Shown here piece by piece: positions 8,628 through 18,200 of a stretch of DNA of 64,000 bases. The notes below the pieces were generated by a model. The model ran no database searches. It was not told where the DNA came from and saw only the letters and a list, made by a program, of their open reading frames with translations. The translations under genes were made by a program, and so were the position numbers. The first letter of the stretch is position 1, and each line of letters opens with the position of its first letter. The stretch is from Bacteroidales bacterium (GTDB lineage: Bacteria; Bacteroidota; Bacteroidia; Bacteroidales; UBA932): positions 124,001-188,000 of the forward strand of contig JAGAIM010000072.1 of the NCBI GenBank assembly GCA_017626555.1, given 5' to 3'.

Positions 8628-11576
8628 ATGAATAAGAAAGTGGTTTCACTTTTCCTCAGGACGCTTCTGTCCATTGCTTTATTCCTTGTCGGATTCTCAG
8701 CATACGCTCAGGGTTCCTTTACTGTAAAATTGAAACTTGTGGATGCTGCAACGGAGGAGCCAGTTTCCTTTGCAACTGCATCCTTGACACTCAAAGGCGA
8801 GAATTCAGCATCCAAATATGTTCTTACAGATGCTGAAGGTGTGGCATCATTGACGAAAGTAAGGAAGGGAACATATATGATCAAGGCCGAGATAATGGGC
8901 TACAAGACCTATTCTCAGGAAATAGTTGTCGATAAGAATCTGGACCTTGGCAGAATTCAGATGAAAGAGGATGTCGAGGTGCTTGATGCTGCCAGCGTTT
9001 CTGCCGTTGGAAATCCAATCGTGGTAAAGAAGGATACCATTGAATATACCGCTTCTTCTTTCAAGACTTCCGACAATGATATGCTCGAGGAACTCCTGAA
9101 GAAACTTCCGGGAGTGGAGGTGGAGGCAGACGGTTCCATCACAGCCAACGGAGAGACCATCAAGAAGATCACTATTGACGGAAAGACATTCTTCCTTGAC
9201 GATCCTCAGTTGGCCTCCAAGAATATTCCTGCCAAACTTATAGAAAAAGTTAAGGTAGTGGAGAAAAAGTCTGAGCAGGCTCAGTTTACCGGTATTGATG
9301 ACGGTGAAGAGGAGACTGTCATAGATCTCTCGCTCAGACCTGGTATGATGGAGGGATGGTTTGGAAATGTTATGGCCGGCGGAGGACACGATGTTCCTGG
9401 AGCCGGATCTGATATGAACGATTGGCGTTACCAGGGGGCTGCGATGGTGGGAAGATTCACAGAGAACAGTCAGATAAGCGTCATTCTCAACGGAAACAAT
9501 ACCAATAACCGTGGTTTCAACGATATGGCCGGAAGTATGATGCAGGGAATGCGTGGTGGTGGAATGGGCCGAGGAATGGGCGGCTGGGGTCGTGGAAACG
9601 GTATCGCGACTTCCTGGATGGGCGGTCTGAACGGTGCATTCGATCTCTTCGACGGTGATATGGAACTCGCAGGCAATTATCTTTACAATGGATCGATAAG
9701 GGATGTGATGGAGGAAAGTTCCAAGATTACATATCTTGATGACGGCAGCCGTCTTCTCAATGATCAGGTGGGAACAAGCCAGACACGCAGCCAGGGGCAT
9801 CGTATCGGAGTCCGTCTCGAACATAAATTCTCTGAGAATACATCCATTCTCTTTGAGCCTCAGATCAATTTCGGCAAGGGCTCCTACAGTGAATTCTCAG
9901 ATTTCCAGACATATACGGAGAAAGGGGAACTTCGCGACTCGACCAATAAAGGTTATACCGGAAACTTTGGTGACAATGACAACTGGCAGGCGAGCGGTTT
10001 TCTCCTTTTCAGACAGCGTCTTGGCAAGCCAGGTAGAACCATTTCAGCAAACGTCCGGTTCAGTTTCAGCAACAATGAACTGGGAGGACTTAATCAGTCA
10101 CTCACATCTGTGAAGGATGCCGATACCAAGGAGTGGACAGATGAGATTGTTAATCAGCACTTTGATCAGAATTCCAAGAGTTCCTCTCTTAGCGGTAGGG
10201 TAGTATATACCGAGCCTCTTACTGAACATTTCTTCCTGGAGGCCAATTATCAATACAGTTGGAACAGGAACTCGTCTTATAAAAAGACATTCAACAGTGG
10301 AAGCAATCTTCTGGATCCGGACGGTATCCTGATATTCAATCCCGATGGAGCCGAACCGGACAGCAGATATTCAAATGAAATCCTGAACCGCTCCATCAAT
10401 CAGAGAGCCGGTGTCAATTTCAGTTATCAGAAAGAAAAGTTCCGTGCCCAACTCGGTGTATCAGCCAATCCTACGGATACTTACAATGAAACGACAGGAC
10501 ACGATCCGTATCACAGCAAGGTGCTGAACTGGTCTCCTCAGGCAATGCTGAACTACGAGTTCAATGACAACTCGCATATCCGTTTCTTCTATTTCGGACG
10601 TTCTGCGCAGCCTTCGACCTCGCAACTCCTTCCGGTTCCGGATAACTCGAATCCTTTGAGCATATCCCTCGGTAATCCGAATCTCGACCCGTATTTCAAT
10701 CACAATGTACGCGGAATGTTCGGATATACCAATAAAAAGACATTCACTTCCGTACACGCTCGTTTCGGAGCAAGTATGGTGGAGAACGCCATAACCAATG
10801 CCCAGTGGTATGACCCTGCAGGAGTACAATACTCAATTCCTGTAAACGGTCCGGGAACCGGCTCGGCAGATATGCGCGTGATGGTCAACTCGCCATTCGG
10901 CAAATCAGGATTTTCCATCTTTTCGATGACATTCGGAAGATACAATCAGTCAACCTCTTACATAGGCAAGGGATCTCTTGATTCCGGTAAGTATTATGAC
11001 CCGGAGAATGCAAGTTTCGATTATGGTCAGTTCAATGAGGATTTCCCGGATCTCGGTGAGAGCGATCTCTTCGTGACCAACAAGATCCAGACTATGAATT
11101 TCACCCAGAGACTCAGACTGACCTATCGCAATGATTTCGTTGAACTTACAGTCGGAGGACGTACCAGAATGTCAAAGTCCTGGTACACAATGGAAAACTC
11201 CAATCTGAAGGCAACCTGGAACAATCAGATCGATGGATCGATGAACTGGACTATCCCTGGCGGAATCAATCTCATAGCAGATGTTGACTACAATTGGTAC
11301 GAAGGATATACCACTCCTCAGGAGGATGAAGTCATCCTCAATGCGGAAATCACCAAACTCCTCTTCAAGAACAAGTTTACGCTTGCTCTCAAGGCATACG
11401 ATATCCTTGGACAGTCAAAGAACCTGTCGGTATCTGATGCTTCCAACTATCACCAGGAAACTCGCAACAATACTCTGGGACGTTACATCATCCTGTCTCT
11501 GACCTACCGTTTCGGTAATTTCGGCGGACCGGGAGGCGGAAGAGGACCGGGAGGCCCGATGGGACCGAGAAGATAA
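8628..11576 (+). CDS. Outer-membrane beta-barrel receptor (TonB-receptor-like), tandem copy 1
   Basis: This 982-residue protein has a signal peptide (residues 1-27, ending SAYAQ), a carboxypeptidase-regulatory-like beta-sandwich (about 30-110), a plug-like region with 'DMLEELLKKLPGVEVEADG' and 'KITIDGKTFFLDD' (about 150-200), and a long beta-barrel of the OMP_b-brl_3 type with Asn/Ser/Tyr-rich strands. A Gly/Met/Arg-rich tract (GMRGGGMGRGMGGWGRG, near residue 308) and a Gly/Pro/Arg-rich C-terminal tail are unusual for a barrel. There is no SusD partner next to it. The next gene is a close paralogue. The imported or bound substrate is unknown. Confidence 0.85.
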   Translation: MNKKVVSLFLRTLLSIALFLVGFSAYAQGSFTVKLKLVDAATEEPVSFATASLTLKGENSASKYVLTDAEGVASLTKVRKGTYMIKAEIMGYKTYSQEIVVDKNLDLGRIQMKEDVEVLDAASVSAVGNPIVVKKDTIEYTASSFKTSDNDMLEELLKKLPGVEVEADGSITANGETIKKITIDGKTFFLDDPQLASKNIPAKLIEKVKVVEKKSEQAQFTGIDDGEEETVIDLSLRPGMMEGWFGNVMAGGGHDVPGAGSDMNDWRYQGAAMVGRFTENSQISVILNGNNTNNRGFNDMAGSMMQGMRGGGMGRGMGGWGRGNGIATSWMGGLNGAFDLFDGDMELAGNYLYNGSIRDVMEESSKITYLDDGSRLLNDQVGTSQTRSQGHRIGVRLEHKFSENTSILFEPQINFGKGSYSEFSDFQTYTEKGELRDSTNKGYTGNFGDNDNWQASGFLLFRQRLGKPGRTISANVRFSFSNNELGGLNQSLTSVKDADTKEWTDEIVNQHFDQNSKSSSLSGRVVYTEPLTEHFFLEANYQYSWNRNSSYKKTFNSGSNLLDPDGILIFNPDGAEPDSRYSNEILNRSINQRAGVNFSYQKEKFRAQLGVSANPTDTYNETTGHDPYHSKVLNWSPQAMLNYEFNDNSHIRFFYFGRSAQPSTSQLLPVPDNSNPLSISLGNPNLDPYFNHNVRGMFGYTNKKTFTSVHARFGASMVENAITNAQWYDPAGVQYSIPVNGPGTGSADMRVMVNSPFGKSGFSIFSMTFGRYNQSTSYIGKGSLDSGKYYDPENASFDYGQFNEDFPDLGESDLFVTNKIQTMNFTQRLRLTYRNDFVELTVGGRTRMSKSWYTMENSNLKATWNNQIDGSMNWTIPGGINLIADVDYNWYEGYTTPQEDEVILNAEITKLLFKNKFTLALKAYDILGQSKNLSVSDASNYHQETRNNTLGRYIILSLTYRFGNFGGPGGGRGPGGPMGPRR

Positions 11577-11608
11577 TTAAACCTTTTGGCAAATAAGGTG
11601 TCTATATA

Positions 11609-11641
11609 CACGGTGGCAAAAATCTGCCACCGTGTTTTGTT
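11609..11641 (+). terminator. Strong intrinsic terminator between the tandem receptors
   Basis: CACGGTGGCA (11609-11618) pairs over 10 bp with TGCCACCGTG (11625-11634) around a 6-base loop, followed by TTTTGTTTG. It should limit read-through from the first receptor gene into the second. Confidence 0.85.
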
Positions 11642-11659
11642 TGATAAAAGCTTTGAATT

Positions 11660-14600
11660 ATGGTGCCTGAGATTAAATCCGTTATTGTGAAGTTCACTCT
11701 TGCCGTAGTGACTTTCTTCCTTAGTCTTTCTGTTTATGCACAGAATTCCGTTACCGTACGTATGCATCTTGTGGATGCAGATTCCGGAGCCCCGGTCGGC
11801 TTTGCGACCGCGTCCCTTACCGTCAAGGGTGAAAAGACTCCTGCCAAGTATGTCCTTTCTGACAGCGAAGGAAAGGCGGTGTTTCAGAAAGTGAAGAAGG
11901 GAACCTATGTGCTTAAGGCTGAATTACTTGGTTACAAGCCTCTTGAGATGGAGGTGAAGGTGGAGAAGGAACTCGATCTGGGCACTCTCAAGATGAGTGA
12001 GGATGCGGAACTCCTGGATGCTGCCAACGTATCTGCAGTCGGCAATCCTATCATTGTTAAGAAGGATACCATCGAATATAATGCTTCCTCGTTCAAGACA
12101 TCCGACAACGATATGCTTGAGGATCTCCTGAAGAAGCTTCCCGGAGTGGAGGTGAATTCGGACGGCACCATCACGGCCAACGGAGAGACTATAACCAAGA
12201 TCACCATTGACGGAAAGACCTTCTTCCTCGATGACCCTCAGCTCGCAGCCAAGAACCTACCAGCAAAGATGATCGAGAAGGTGAAGGTGGTGGAAAGAAA
12301 GTCGGAGCAGGCGAGATTCACCGGCATCGATGACGGACAGGAAGAGACCATAATAGATCTCTCGGTCTATAAGGGAATGATGAACGGATGGTTCGGAAAT
12401 GTGATGGCCGGCGGCGGACACGATATGCCGGACAAGGGATATTATACTGACAGTAAGTCAGCACTCAAGGACGGATGGCGCTACCAGGGAGCCGGCATCG
12501 TAGGTAACTTCAAGGAAGACAGTCAGATAAGCATTATCCTGAATGCCAACAATACCAATAACCGTGGCTTCAACGACCTTGCCGGCGGAATGATGAGGGG
12601 AATGCGCGGAGGCGGTGGCGGAATGGGTCGTGGAATGGGAGGATTCGGCGGCGGTAACGGCATCACCAGCTCGTGGATGGGCGGACTTAACGGAGCCTGG
12701 GATCTTTTTGGAGGCGATATGGAGCTTTCAGGCAATTACCTCTATAACGGTTCTGACAGCTATGTTGAGGAGGAAAGTTCGAAGATCACATATATGGAGG
12801 ACGGCAGCCGTCTGCTGAATGACAATACCGGCACCAGCACCAATGCTTCGCAGGGACACAGATTCGGTATACGTCTGGATCACGAATTTTCGGAGAATAC
12901 ATCCATCCTCTTCGAACCTCAGTTCAACTTCGGAAGCGGAAGCTACTCGGAGCGTTCTGATTTCTCTACAAGGACTGCAAGAGGAACTGATACCACCTTC
13001 ACCAACAGAGGATTCAATGATAACAGAGGTGACAACAACAACTGGTCTGCAAGCGGCCGTCTCCTCTTCCGTCAGCGTCTCGGAAAGCCGGGAAGAACCA
13101 TTTCCGCCAATATCAACTACTCTTTCAGCAACAATGAGATGATAGGTTTCAATCAGTCATACACTGAAACGGATATAGATATGGACGGTACAAAAGAGAA
13201 AGAAGTTGTTGACCAGATGTTTAATCAGTATTCAACAAACTCATCTCTCAGTGGTCGGCTTGTCTATACCGAGCCTTTAGCTGAGACTCTCTTCCTTGAA
13301 GCAAGTTATCAGTATTCTTGGAATATCAACAAGAGTAGCAAGGATACATACAATGGAATCGACAGCTGGTCTGACGGCAGTTCTGTTTTCCAGAACAGTT
13401 ATGATTTGATTAATCCTGATCCTACCTATTCAAGCTCAATCGTCAACCGCTACATCAACCAGCGCGCCGGACTTACCCTCAGCTGGCAGAAGGAAAAGAT
13501 TAATGCTCAGATCGGAGCACAGCTCAATCCTACCAATACGTATAACGAGACAAACGGAAAATCATACAACAGCAAGGTGCTCAACTGGTCTCCTGAGGCC
13601 CGTGTAAGGTATATGTTCAATGACAATACCAATATTATGGTCTTCTACAACGGACGTTCTGCACAGCCTTCGACATCACAGCTTATGCCGGTGCCGGACA
13701 ATACCAATCCTCTGAACATATCCCTCGGTAACCCTTACCTCGAGCCGTATTTCACTCATAATCTCAGGTCCAATTTCCGCTATACCAATATGACATCATT
13801 CACATCGGTGAATGCCAGCATAAACGGAAGTCTGGTGCAGGATGCCATCACCAATGCGCAGTGGTATGACCAGGCCGGTACACAATACTCTATCCCTGTA
13901 AACGGTCCGGGAACAGGTTCGGTTAACGGTCACGTGATGGTCAACTCTCCGATCGGCCTGTCCGATTTCTCTATAATGTCGATGACCAATGCCCGTTACA
14001 ACCAGTCTGTTTCATATATCGGCACAGGAGCTCTCGCTTCAGACAAATATTATGACGCAGAGAATGCTCTTTTTGATTACGACCTCTTCCACAAGGATTT
14101 TCCCGATCTGGGCAATACAGATGCCTTCACAAAGAACAGGATCCAGACTATGGGCATCACCCAGATGCTTCGTCTGACATACCGCAATGACTTCGTGGAA
14201 CTCGTTGCAGGAGGCCGTACCAATATGTCGAAGTCCTGGTACACGATGAATGCGGCCAATCAGAAGGCTACCTGGAACAATAACGTATCATTTGAGATGA
14301 ACTGGACGCTTCCGTTCGGAATGAACCTCATCAGCGACCTCAACTACAACTGGTACAACGGCTATACTACTCCTCAGGAGCCGGAATTCATCCTCAATGC
14401 CGAGATCACTCAGCTTCTCTTCAACAAGACCTGCACCCTCGCCCTCAGGGCATACGACCTCCTTAACCAGGCCAAGAATCTCTCGGTGACCGATGCTTCC
14501 AACTATCACCAGGAAGTCCGTAACAATACCCTCGGACGCTACATCGTAGTATCCTTCACCTACCGCTTCGGTACCTTCGGCGGCAACCGAGGTCACCGCG

Positions 14601-14674
14601 GCTCTGGCGGAATGCGTGGCGGTCCAGGCGGAATGGGACGTGGTCCTATGGGCCCTCCGATGGGAATGAGATAA
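11660..14674 (+). CDS. Outer-membrane beta-barrel receptor (TonB-receptor-like), tandem copy 2
   Basis: The 1004-residue paralogue of the preceding gene has the same layout: signal peptide ending VYAQ (residue 28), regulatory-like domain, the plug signature 'DMLEDLLKKLPGVEV', then the barrel. The first 240 residues are nearly superimposable on copy 1; most differences are in barrel loops. The Gly/Met-rich tract is longer (GMRGGGGGMGRGMGGFGGG), and the C-terminus ends in a Gly/Met/Arg/Pro tail. Divergent loops on a conserved frame suggest a duplication with changed ligand or phage/antibody exposure; this is inference. Confidence 0.85.
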   Translation: MVPEIKSVIVKFTLAVVTFFLSLSVYAQNSVTVRMHLVDADSGAPVGFATASLTVKGEKTPAKYVLSDSEGKAVFQKVKKGTYVLKAELLGYKPLEMEVKVEKELDLGTLKMSEDAELLDAANVSAVGNPIIVKKDTIEYNASSFKTSDNDMLEDLLKKLPGVEVNSDGTITANGETITKITIDGKTFFLDDPQLAAKNLPAKMIEKVKVVERKSEQARFTGIDDGQEETIIDLSVYKGMMNGWFGNVMAGGGHDMPDKGYYTDSKSALKDGWRYQGAGIVGNFKEDSQISIILNANNTNNRGFNDLAGGMMRGMRGGGGGMGRGMGGFGGGNGITSSWMGGLNGAWDLFGGDMELSGNYLYNGSDSYVEEESSKITYMEDGSRLLNDNTGTSTNASQGHRFGIRLDHEFSENTSILFEPQFNFGSGSYSERSDFSTRTARGTDTTFTNRGFNDNRGDNNNWSASGRLLFRQRLGKPGRTISANINYSFSNNEMIGFNQSYTETDIDMDGTKEKEVVDQMFNQYSTNSSLSGRLVYTEPLAETLFLEASYQYSWNINKSSKDTYNGIDSWSDGSSVFQNSYDLINPDPTYSSSIVNRYINQRAGLTLSWQKEKINAQIGAQLNPTNTYNETNGKSYNSKVLNWSPEARVRYMFNDNTNIMVFYNGRSAQPSTSQLMPVPDNTNPLNISLGNPYLEPYFTHNLRSNFRYTNMTSFTSVNASINGSLVQDAITNAQWYDQAGTQYSIPVNGPGTGSVNGHVMVNSPIGLSDFSIMSMTNARYNQSVSYIGTGALASDKYYDAENALFDYDLFHKDFPDLGNTDAFTKNRIQTMGITQMLRLTYRNDFVELVAGGRTNMSKSWYTMNAANQKATWNNNVSFEMNWTLPFGMNLISDLNYNWYNGYTTPQEPEFILNAEITQLLFNKTCTLALRAYDLLNQAKNLSVTDASNYHQEVRNNTLGRYIVVSFTYRFGTFGGNRGHRGSGGMRGGPGGMGRGPMGPPMGMR

Positions 14675-14689
14675 TGGAATGATTTCTCC

Positions 14690-16321
14690 TTACCTCCTCG
14701 TCACGAACCTCACTCCCAGTGCCATCAGTAGCAGGATGAAGATGAAGGTGCAGAGGCGGCCGGTGATGTCGCCGTGGGCTACGAAGAATGTGATGTCGTC
14801 GCGGAGAGGAATCTCGCCTTTTATAACGGCCGGCTCCCACCAAGGGGTCGGCTGTGTTATTTCTCCCGAAGGGGAGATGATAGCCGATATTCCGGTGTTG
14901 GCGCAACGGGCTATGGCGCGGCGGGTCTCGATGGCTCTTAATGAAGCATAACTCAGGTGCTGTCTGTAACCGGGAGTGTCGCCCCACCAGGCATCGTTGG
15001 TGATGATGGCCATTGCGCGCGCACCTTTGCGGACATAATCGGTATAATATTCCCCATAGACAGATTCGTAACAAACGGCACATCCTATCGGAATGGTCTG
15101 CCCGTCAATGCTTTCCACATTAAGAAGGGATATTTCATCCTGTCCGATGCAGCGCCCCATAACACCTCCAAGCCAGTCGTCTATCTTGCAGAAAACGGCA
15201 GGGTATGGGGTCATTTCCACCGCAACTACCAATTTGCTCTTGTGGAAGATATCCGTGCGTGATGTGCCGTCGATGAGAAGTGCCGAATTATGGGACTCGA
15301 CCCAGCGCCCGTCTCCGAGTTGCCGTGCGGTATGTGATGGTTTGGAGGCAGATTCGAAATAATCATACGATGATGCTCCGAAAAGCATATTGACGGAAGG
15401 ATAGCCCTTCAGGAATGTTGTGAACCGTCTCCAGGTTCTGCTGCGGTCGTATCCTCCGCAGATGATATCGTTGGTGAATGTCTCAGGTGCTACGACCAGA
15501 AGCGGCCCGGCTGTGCTGTCTGCCTCTCTGCCTTCGAGAGCGGATTCTATCTGACCTTCAAGGATAGCATTCTGCTGATCCTGGGTCATTGCCTGAAACT
15601 TGTTGTAAGGGTCAATGTTGGGCTGTACTATCACCACAGGCAGTCTTTCCTCGGAGTCCATAGAATTCCTGTATTCTTTGGCGATGCAGGCAGAGGCGAT
15701 GAACGGCAGTGTCAACACTGCAAGATATCCGGTCACTGATGCAGTCTGTGCCTTTCTGTTCCAGTAGAAGAAACTTCCATCGGAAAGGGAAACGAGTAGT
15801 CCGAAGAGGCCAAGGTTGCAGGCCCATATCCAGAGAGAACCGCCGAGGGCTCCGGTGATTTCATACCACTGTATCGCCCAGGTTGTGCGTGCGAATGAAT
15901 TTCCGAGCACGAGCCACGGCCAGGATATTTCGGCATCGAAATAGAATCTCTCCCAGGCTATCCACGCCACTGCAAGAAATATGTAAGGTAATGATCCGCT
16001 GAATTTCTTCTTGCTGAGTCTGAACAATCCGAACACCAGCGACATCTGCAGTGAATTGGCCAGAACGGCGAAAATACCGCCACCTATCGTGGCATTGCAT
16101 ACCCAGAATGTCGTTATCGTATTCCAGAGTACGAATGCACAATAATGGTATATCCAAATCCTTTTCTTACCTGATTGACCCGCAATACGCTCCATACACA
16201 GCAGAGGTACAATTCCGAACAAGGCAAGTATTCCAGTATGAGGTATGATGAATGGGGCAGACATCATAAGTGCGAAAAGAATGACGAGCCCCCATATAAG
16301 CATATTTTCCTTTTTCATCAT
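14690..16321 (-). CDS. lnt: Apolipoprotein N-acyltransferase
   Basis: This inner-membrane enzyme adds the third acyl chain to lipoproteins. The first 215 residues hold about six membrane segments; the periplasmic carbon-nitrogen hydrolase domain follows. The catalytic triad is visible: Glu280 in VVAPETF, Lys in 'FHKSKLVVAVEMTPY', Cys in 'GCAVCYESVYGEY'. A last membrane helix lies at about 520-540. It ends only 15 bp from the convergent receptor gene. A perfect TATCTTTG box is found at 16350-16343. The many lipoproteins encoded in this window depend on this pathway. Confidence 0.93.
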   Translation of the reverse strand: MMKKENMLIWGLVILFALMMSAPFIIPHTGILALFGIVPLLCMERIAGQSGKKRIWIYHYCAFVLWNTITTFWVCNATIGGGIFAVLANSLQMSLVFGLFRLSKKKFSGSLPYIFLAVAWIAWERFYFDAEISWPWLVLGNSFARTTWAIQWYEITGALGGSLWIWACNLGLFGLLVSLSDGSFFYWNRKAQTASVTGYLAVLTLPFIASACIAKEYRNSMDSEERLPVVIVQPNIDPYNKFQAMTQDQQNAILEGQIESALEGREADSTAGPLLVVAPETFTNDIICGGYDRSRTWRRFTTFLKGYPSVNMLFGASSYDYFESASKPSHTARQLGDGRWVESHNSALLIDGTSRTDIFHKSKLVVAVEMTPYPAVFCKIDDWLGGVMGRCIGQDEISLLNVESIDGQTIPIGCAVCYESVYGEYYTDYVRKGARAMAIITNDAWWGDTPGYRQHLSYASLRAIETRRAIARCANTGISAIISPSGEITQPTPWWEPAVIKGEIPLRDDITFFVAHGDITGRLCTFIFILLLMALGVRFVTRR

Positions 16322-16342
16322 TTGCTGTCGTTAAATCCAAGG

Positions 16343-16371
16343 CAAAGATATGAAAATTATTACTACCTTTG
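16343..16371. promoter_or_regulatory. Back-to-back promoters of lnt and the LysE-type gene
   Basis: TATCTTTG on the minus strand (16350-16343) and TACCTTTG on the plus strand (16364-16371) are both exact TAnnTTTG boxes only 13 bp apart. Each promoter's -33 region falls over the other's -7 box, so the two are expected to interfere with each other. Confidence 0.65.
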
Positions 16372-16399
16372 TCTGTTTAGATTTATATAAAGGCAGTTT

Positions 16400-17047
16400 A
16401 TGTTGGTCGATATCCTCAAGGGCTTTCTCGTAGGAGTTTGTGCATCGGCACCTGTTGGTCCGATAGCGATTCTTGTTGTGCAGAAATCGCTGAGCAAGGG
16501 GCACAAGGCCGGTTTTGTGTCCGGTCTGGGTGCCAGTGTGGTCGATACTTTATATGCCTTTATAGCGATCTTTGCTCTTGCATTCGCGCAGAAGTTCATA
16601 GACGCACACCAGAATATCATACTTCTTATAGGTGGCATCGTTTTGGGGATAGTGGGATTGAGTATGGCCCTGTCGGATCCTTTCAGAAAGATGAAAACTG
16701 ATGGCACTTCATCAGTCTCTCCTAAGGATTTCGGCCAGGCTGTGGCTATGGGACTCTCCAATCCAATGGCGATATTTGTGATGTTCACACTTTTTGCGTT
16801 TTTCGGACTTGCTGACGATGCACCCCATAATTGGAGCGTGGCACCGATAATCCTATCGGTAAGTGCAGGTTCCGTTACATATTGGTTCTGCAGTTCGTGG
16901 CTTCTGAGTCGTTTCCGTAAGAATTTCAGAATGACTACGATACTCTGGATCAGCAGAGTTACGGGAGCAATAGTGGTAATAATAGGCATAGCCTTGTTGG
17001 GACAGGGACTTTTTAATGTCATCTTCAAGGGAATGCCGATAGTATAA
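16400..17047 (+). CDS. LysE/RhtB-family amino-acid exporter
   Basis: A 215-residue membrane protein with about six helices. The N-terminal 'GVCASAPVGPIAILVVQKSL' matches the conserved GxxxxxPGP region of LysE translocators, and a second family region, 'AMGLSNPMAIFVMFTLF', lies near residue 115. Such proteins export amino acids or their derivatives; the substrate cannot be read from the sequence. It is the first gene of a tight plus-strand run with the DUF362 ferredoxin, PASTA and RluD genes. Confidence 0.85.
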   Translation: MLVDILKGFLVGVCASAPVGPIAILVVQKSLSKGHKAGFVSGLGASVVDTLYAFIAIFALAFAQKFIDAHQNIILLIGGIVLGIVGLSMALSDPFRKMKTDGTSSVSPKDFGQAVAMGLSNPMAIFVMFTLFAFFGLADDAPHNWSVAPIILSVSAGSVTYWFCSSWLLSRFRKNFRMTTILWISRVTGAIVVIIGIALLGQGLFNVIFKGMPIV

Positions 17048-17053
17048 TTGACT

Positions 17054-18199
17054 ATGGAAAGATCAAAAGTATTCTTCACGGATCTCAGGACAGTTCCTGG
17101 GAACGACCTTCTTACCAAACTTGAGCGTCTTATCAGGAGGGCAGGTATCGCAGATATCGATTTCGAGGGCAAATTCACAGCCATCAAGATCCATTTCGGA
17201 GAGCCTGGCAATATGGCCTATATACGTCCCAACTATGCGGCGCGTGTTGTGGATGTGATCCGTTCGCTTGGCGGTAAGCCATTTCTTACTGACTCCAACA
17301 CCCTTTATTCCGGCGGACGTTCAAATGCCGTCGATCATCTGAATGCTGCGATGGAGAATGGTTTCAACAGGATAGGAGCGCACGCTGACGTTATCATAGC
17401 AGATGGCCTGAAAGGTACTGATTATAAGGAGGTTCCGTGTGGAGGAGCATATTGCCCTTCTCCAAAGATCGGTGCAGCCATCGCTGATGCTGACGTTGTG
17501 ATTTCTATGAATCATTTCAAAGGACACGAGCAGAGCGGCTTCGGCGGGGCTTTGAAGAATCTCGGTATGGGGTCGGCGAGTGTCGGTGGAAAACTTGAAC
17601 TTCATTCCTCTTCGCAGCCTTGCATCGATCTTGACAATTGCATAGGTTGCCGTATATGTGAGAAATATTGCCGTCACGATGCCGTGAAGGTTGTTGACCG
17701 TAAGGCTGTCATCGATTATGATAAGTGTGTGGGTTGTGGTCAGTGCGTTGCTGTATGTCAGAAATCTGCCGCCGTCGTGAAAGATTATGACACTTCCGAA
17801 GTGCTCAACAGCAAGATCGCGGAATATGCATACGCCGTGGTCAATGGCAAGCCTTCATTCCACATAAGTTTTATTATGAATGTGTCACCTAACTGCGACT
17901 GCTGGAACCATAATGATATGGCTCTTGTGCCTGATATCGGAATCGCTGCGTCGTTTGACCCTGTTGCTCTTGACTGTGCTTGTGCTGATCTGGTGAAGGC
18001 GGCTCCATCTCTTAAAGGAAACGTTATCTCCGACAAGGATGGTGAGCATCAGGAAGAATGCGGTTGCGGTCATCACCATCATAAAGGTGAAGATAAATTC
18101 CGCATTGTTCACCCTGACACCAACTGGCAGGCTGGAGTGGAATATGGAGAGAAGATTGGCCTCGGGTGCCGTTCGTATGAATTGATCAATGTAAGATAA
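17054..18199 (+). CDS. DUF362 protein with two [4Fe-4S] clusters
   Basis: I chose ATG 17054 over an in-frame TTG at 17048, because TTG would start directly after the upstream stop. The N-terminal two-thirds is a DUF362 domain ('KIHFGEPGN', 'NHFKGHEQSGFGGALKNLGMG'). Two ferredoxin motifs follow: CIGCRICEKYC and CVGCGQCVAVC. Near the C-terminus is a Cys/His cluster, ECGCGHHHH, that could bind another metal. The family is assumed to be redox-active and cytoplasmic; the substrate is unknown. Confidence 0.85.
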   Translation: MERSKVFFTDLRTVPGNDLLTKLERLIRRAGIADIDFEGKFTAIKIHFGEPGNMAYIRPNYAARVVDVIRSLGGKPFLTDSNTLYSGGRSNAVDHLNAAMENGFNRIGAHADVIIADGLKGTDYKEVPCGGAYCPSPKIGAAIADADVVISMNHFKGHEQSGFGGALKNLGMGSASVGGKLELHSSSQPCIDLDNCIGCRICEKYCRHDAVKVVDRKAVIDYDKCVGCGQCVAVCQKSAAVVKDYDTSEVLNSKIAEYAYAVVNGKPSFHISFIMNVSPNCDCWNHNDMALVPDIGIAASFDPVALDCACADLVKAAPSLKGNVISDKDGEHQEECGCGHHHHKGEDKFRIVHPDTNWQAGVEYGEKIGLGCRSYELINVR

Positions 18200-18200
18200 A

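Noticed and set aside
8847..9824. 325-codon frame on the minus strand opposite the first receptor gene
   Set aside because: His/Ser/Ile-rich shadow translation of the receptor gene; no domain, no start context, and the plus-strand frame is clearly coding.
17048..17053. TTG start for the DUF362 gene
   Set aside because: An ATG two codons later is more likely; the TTG directly abuts the upstream stop.
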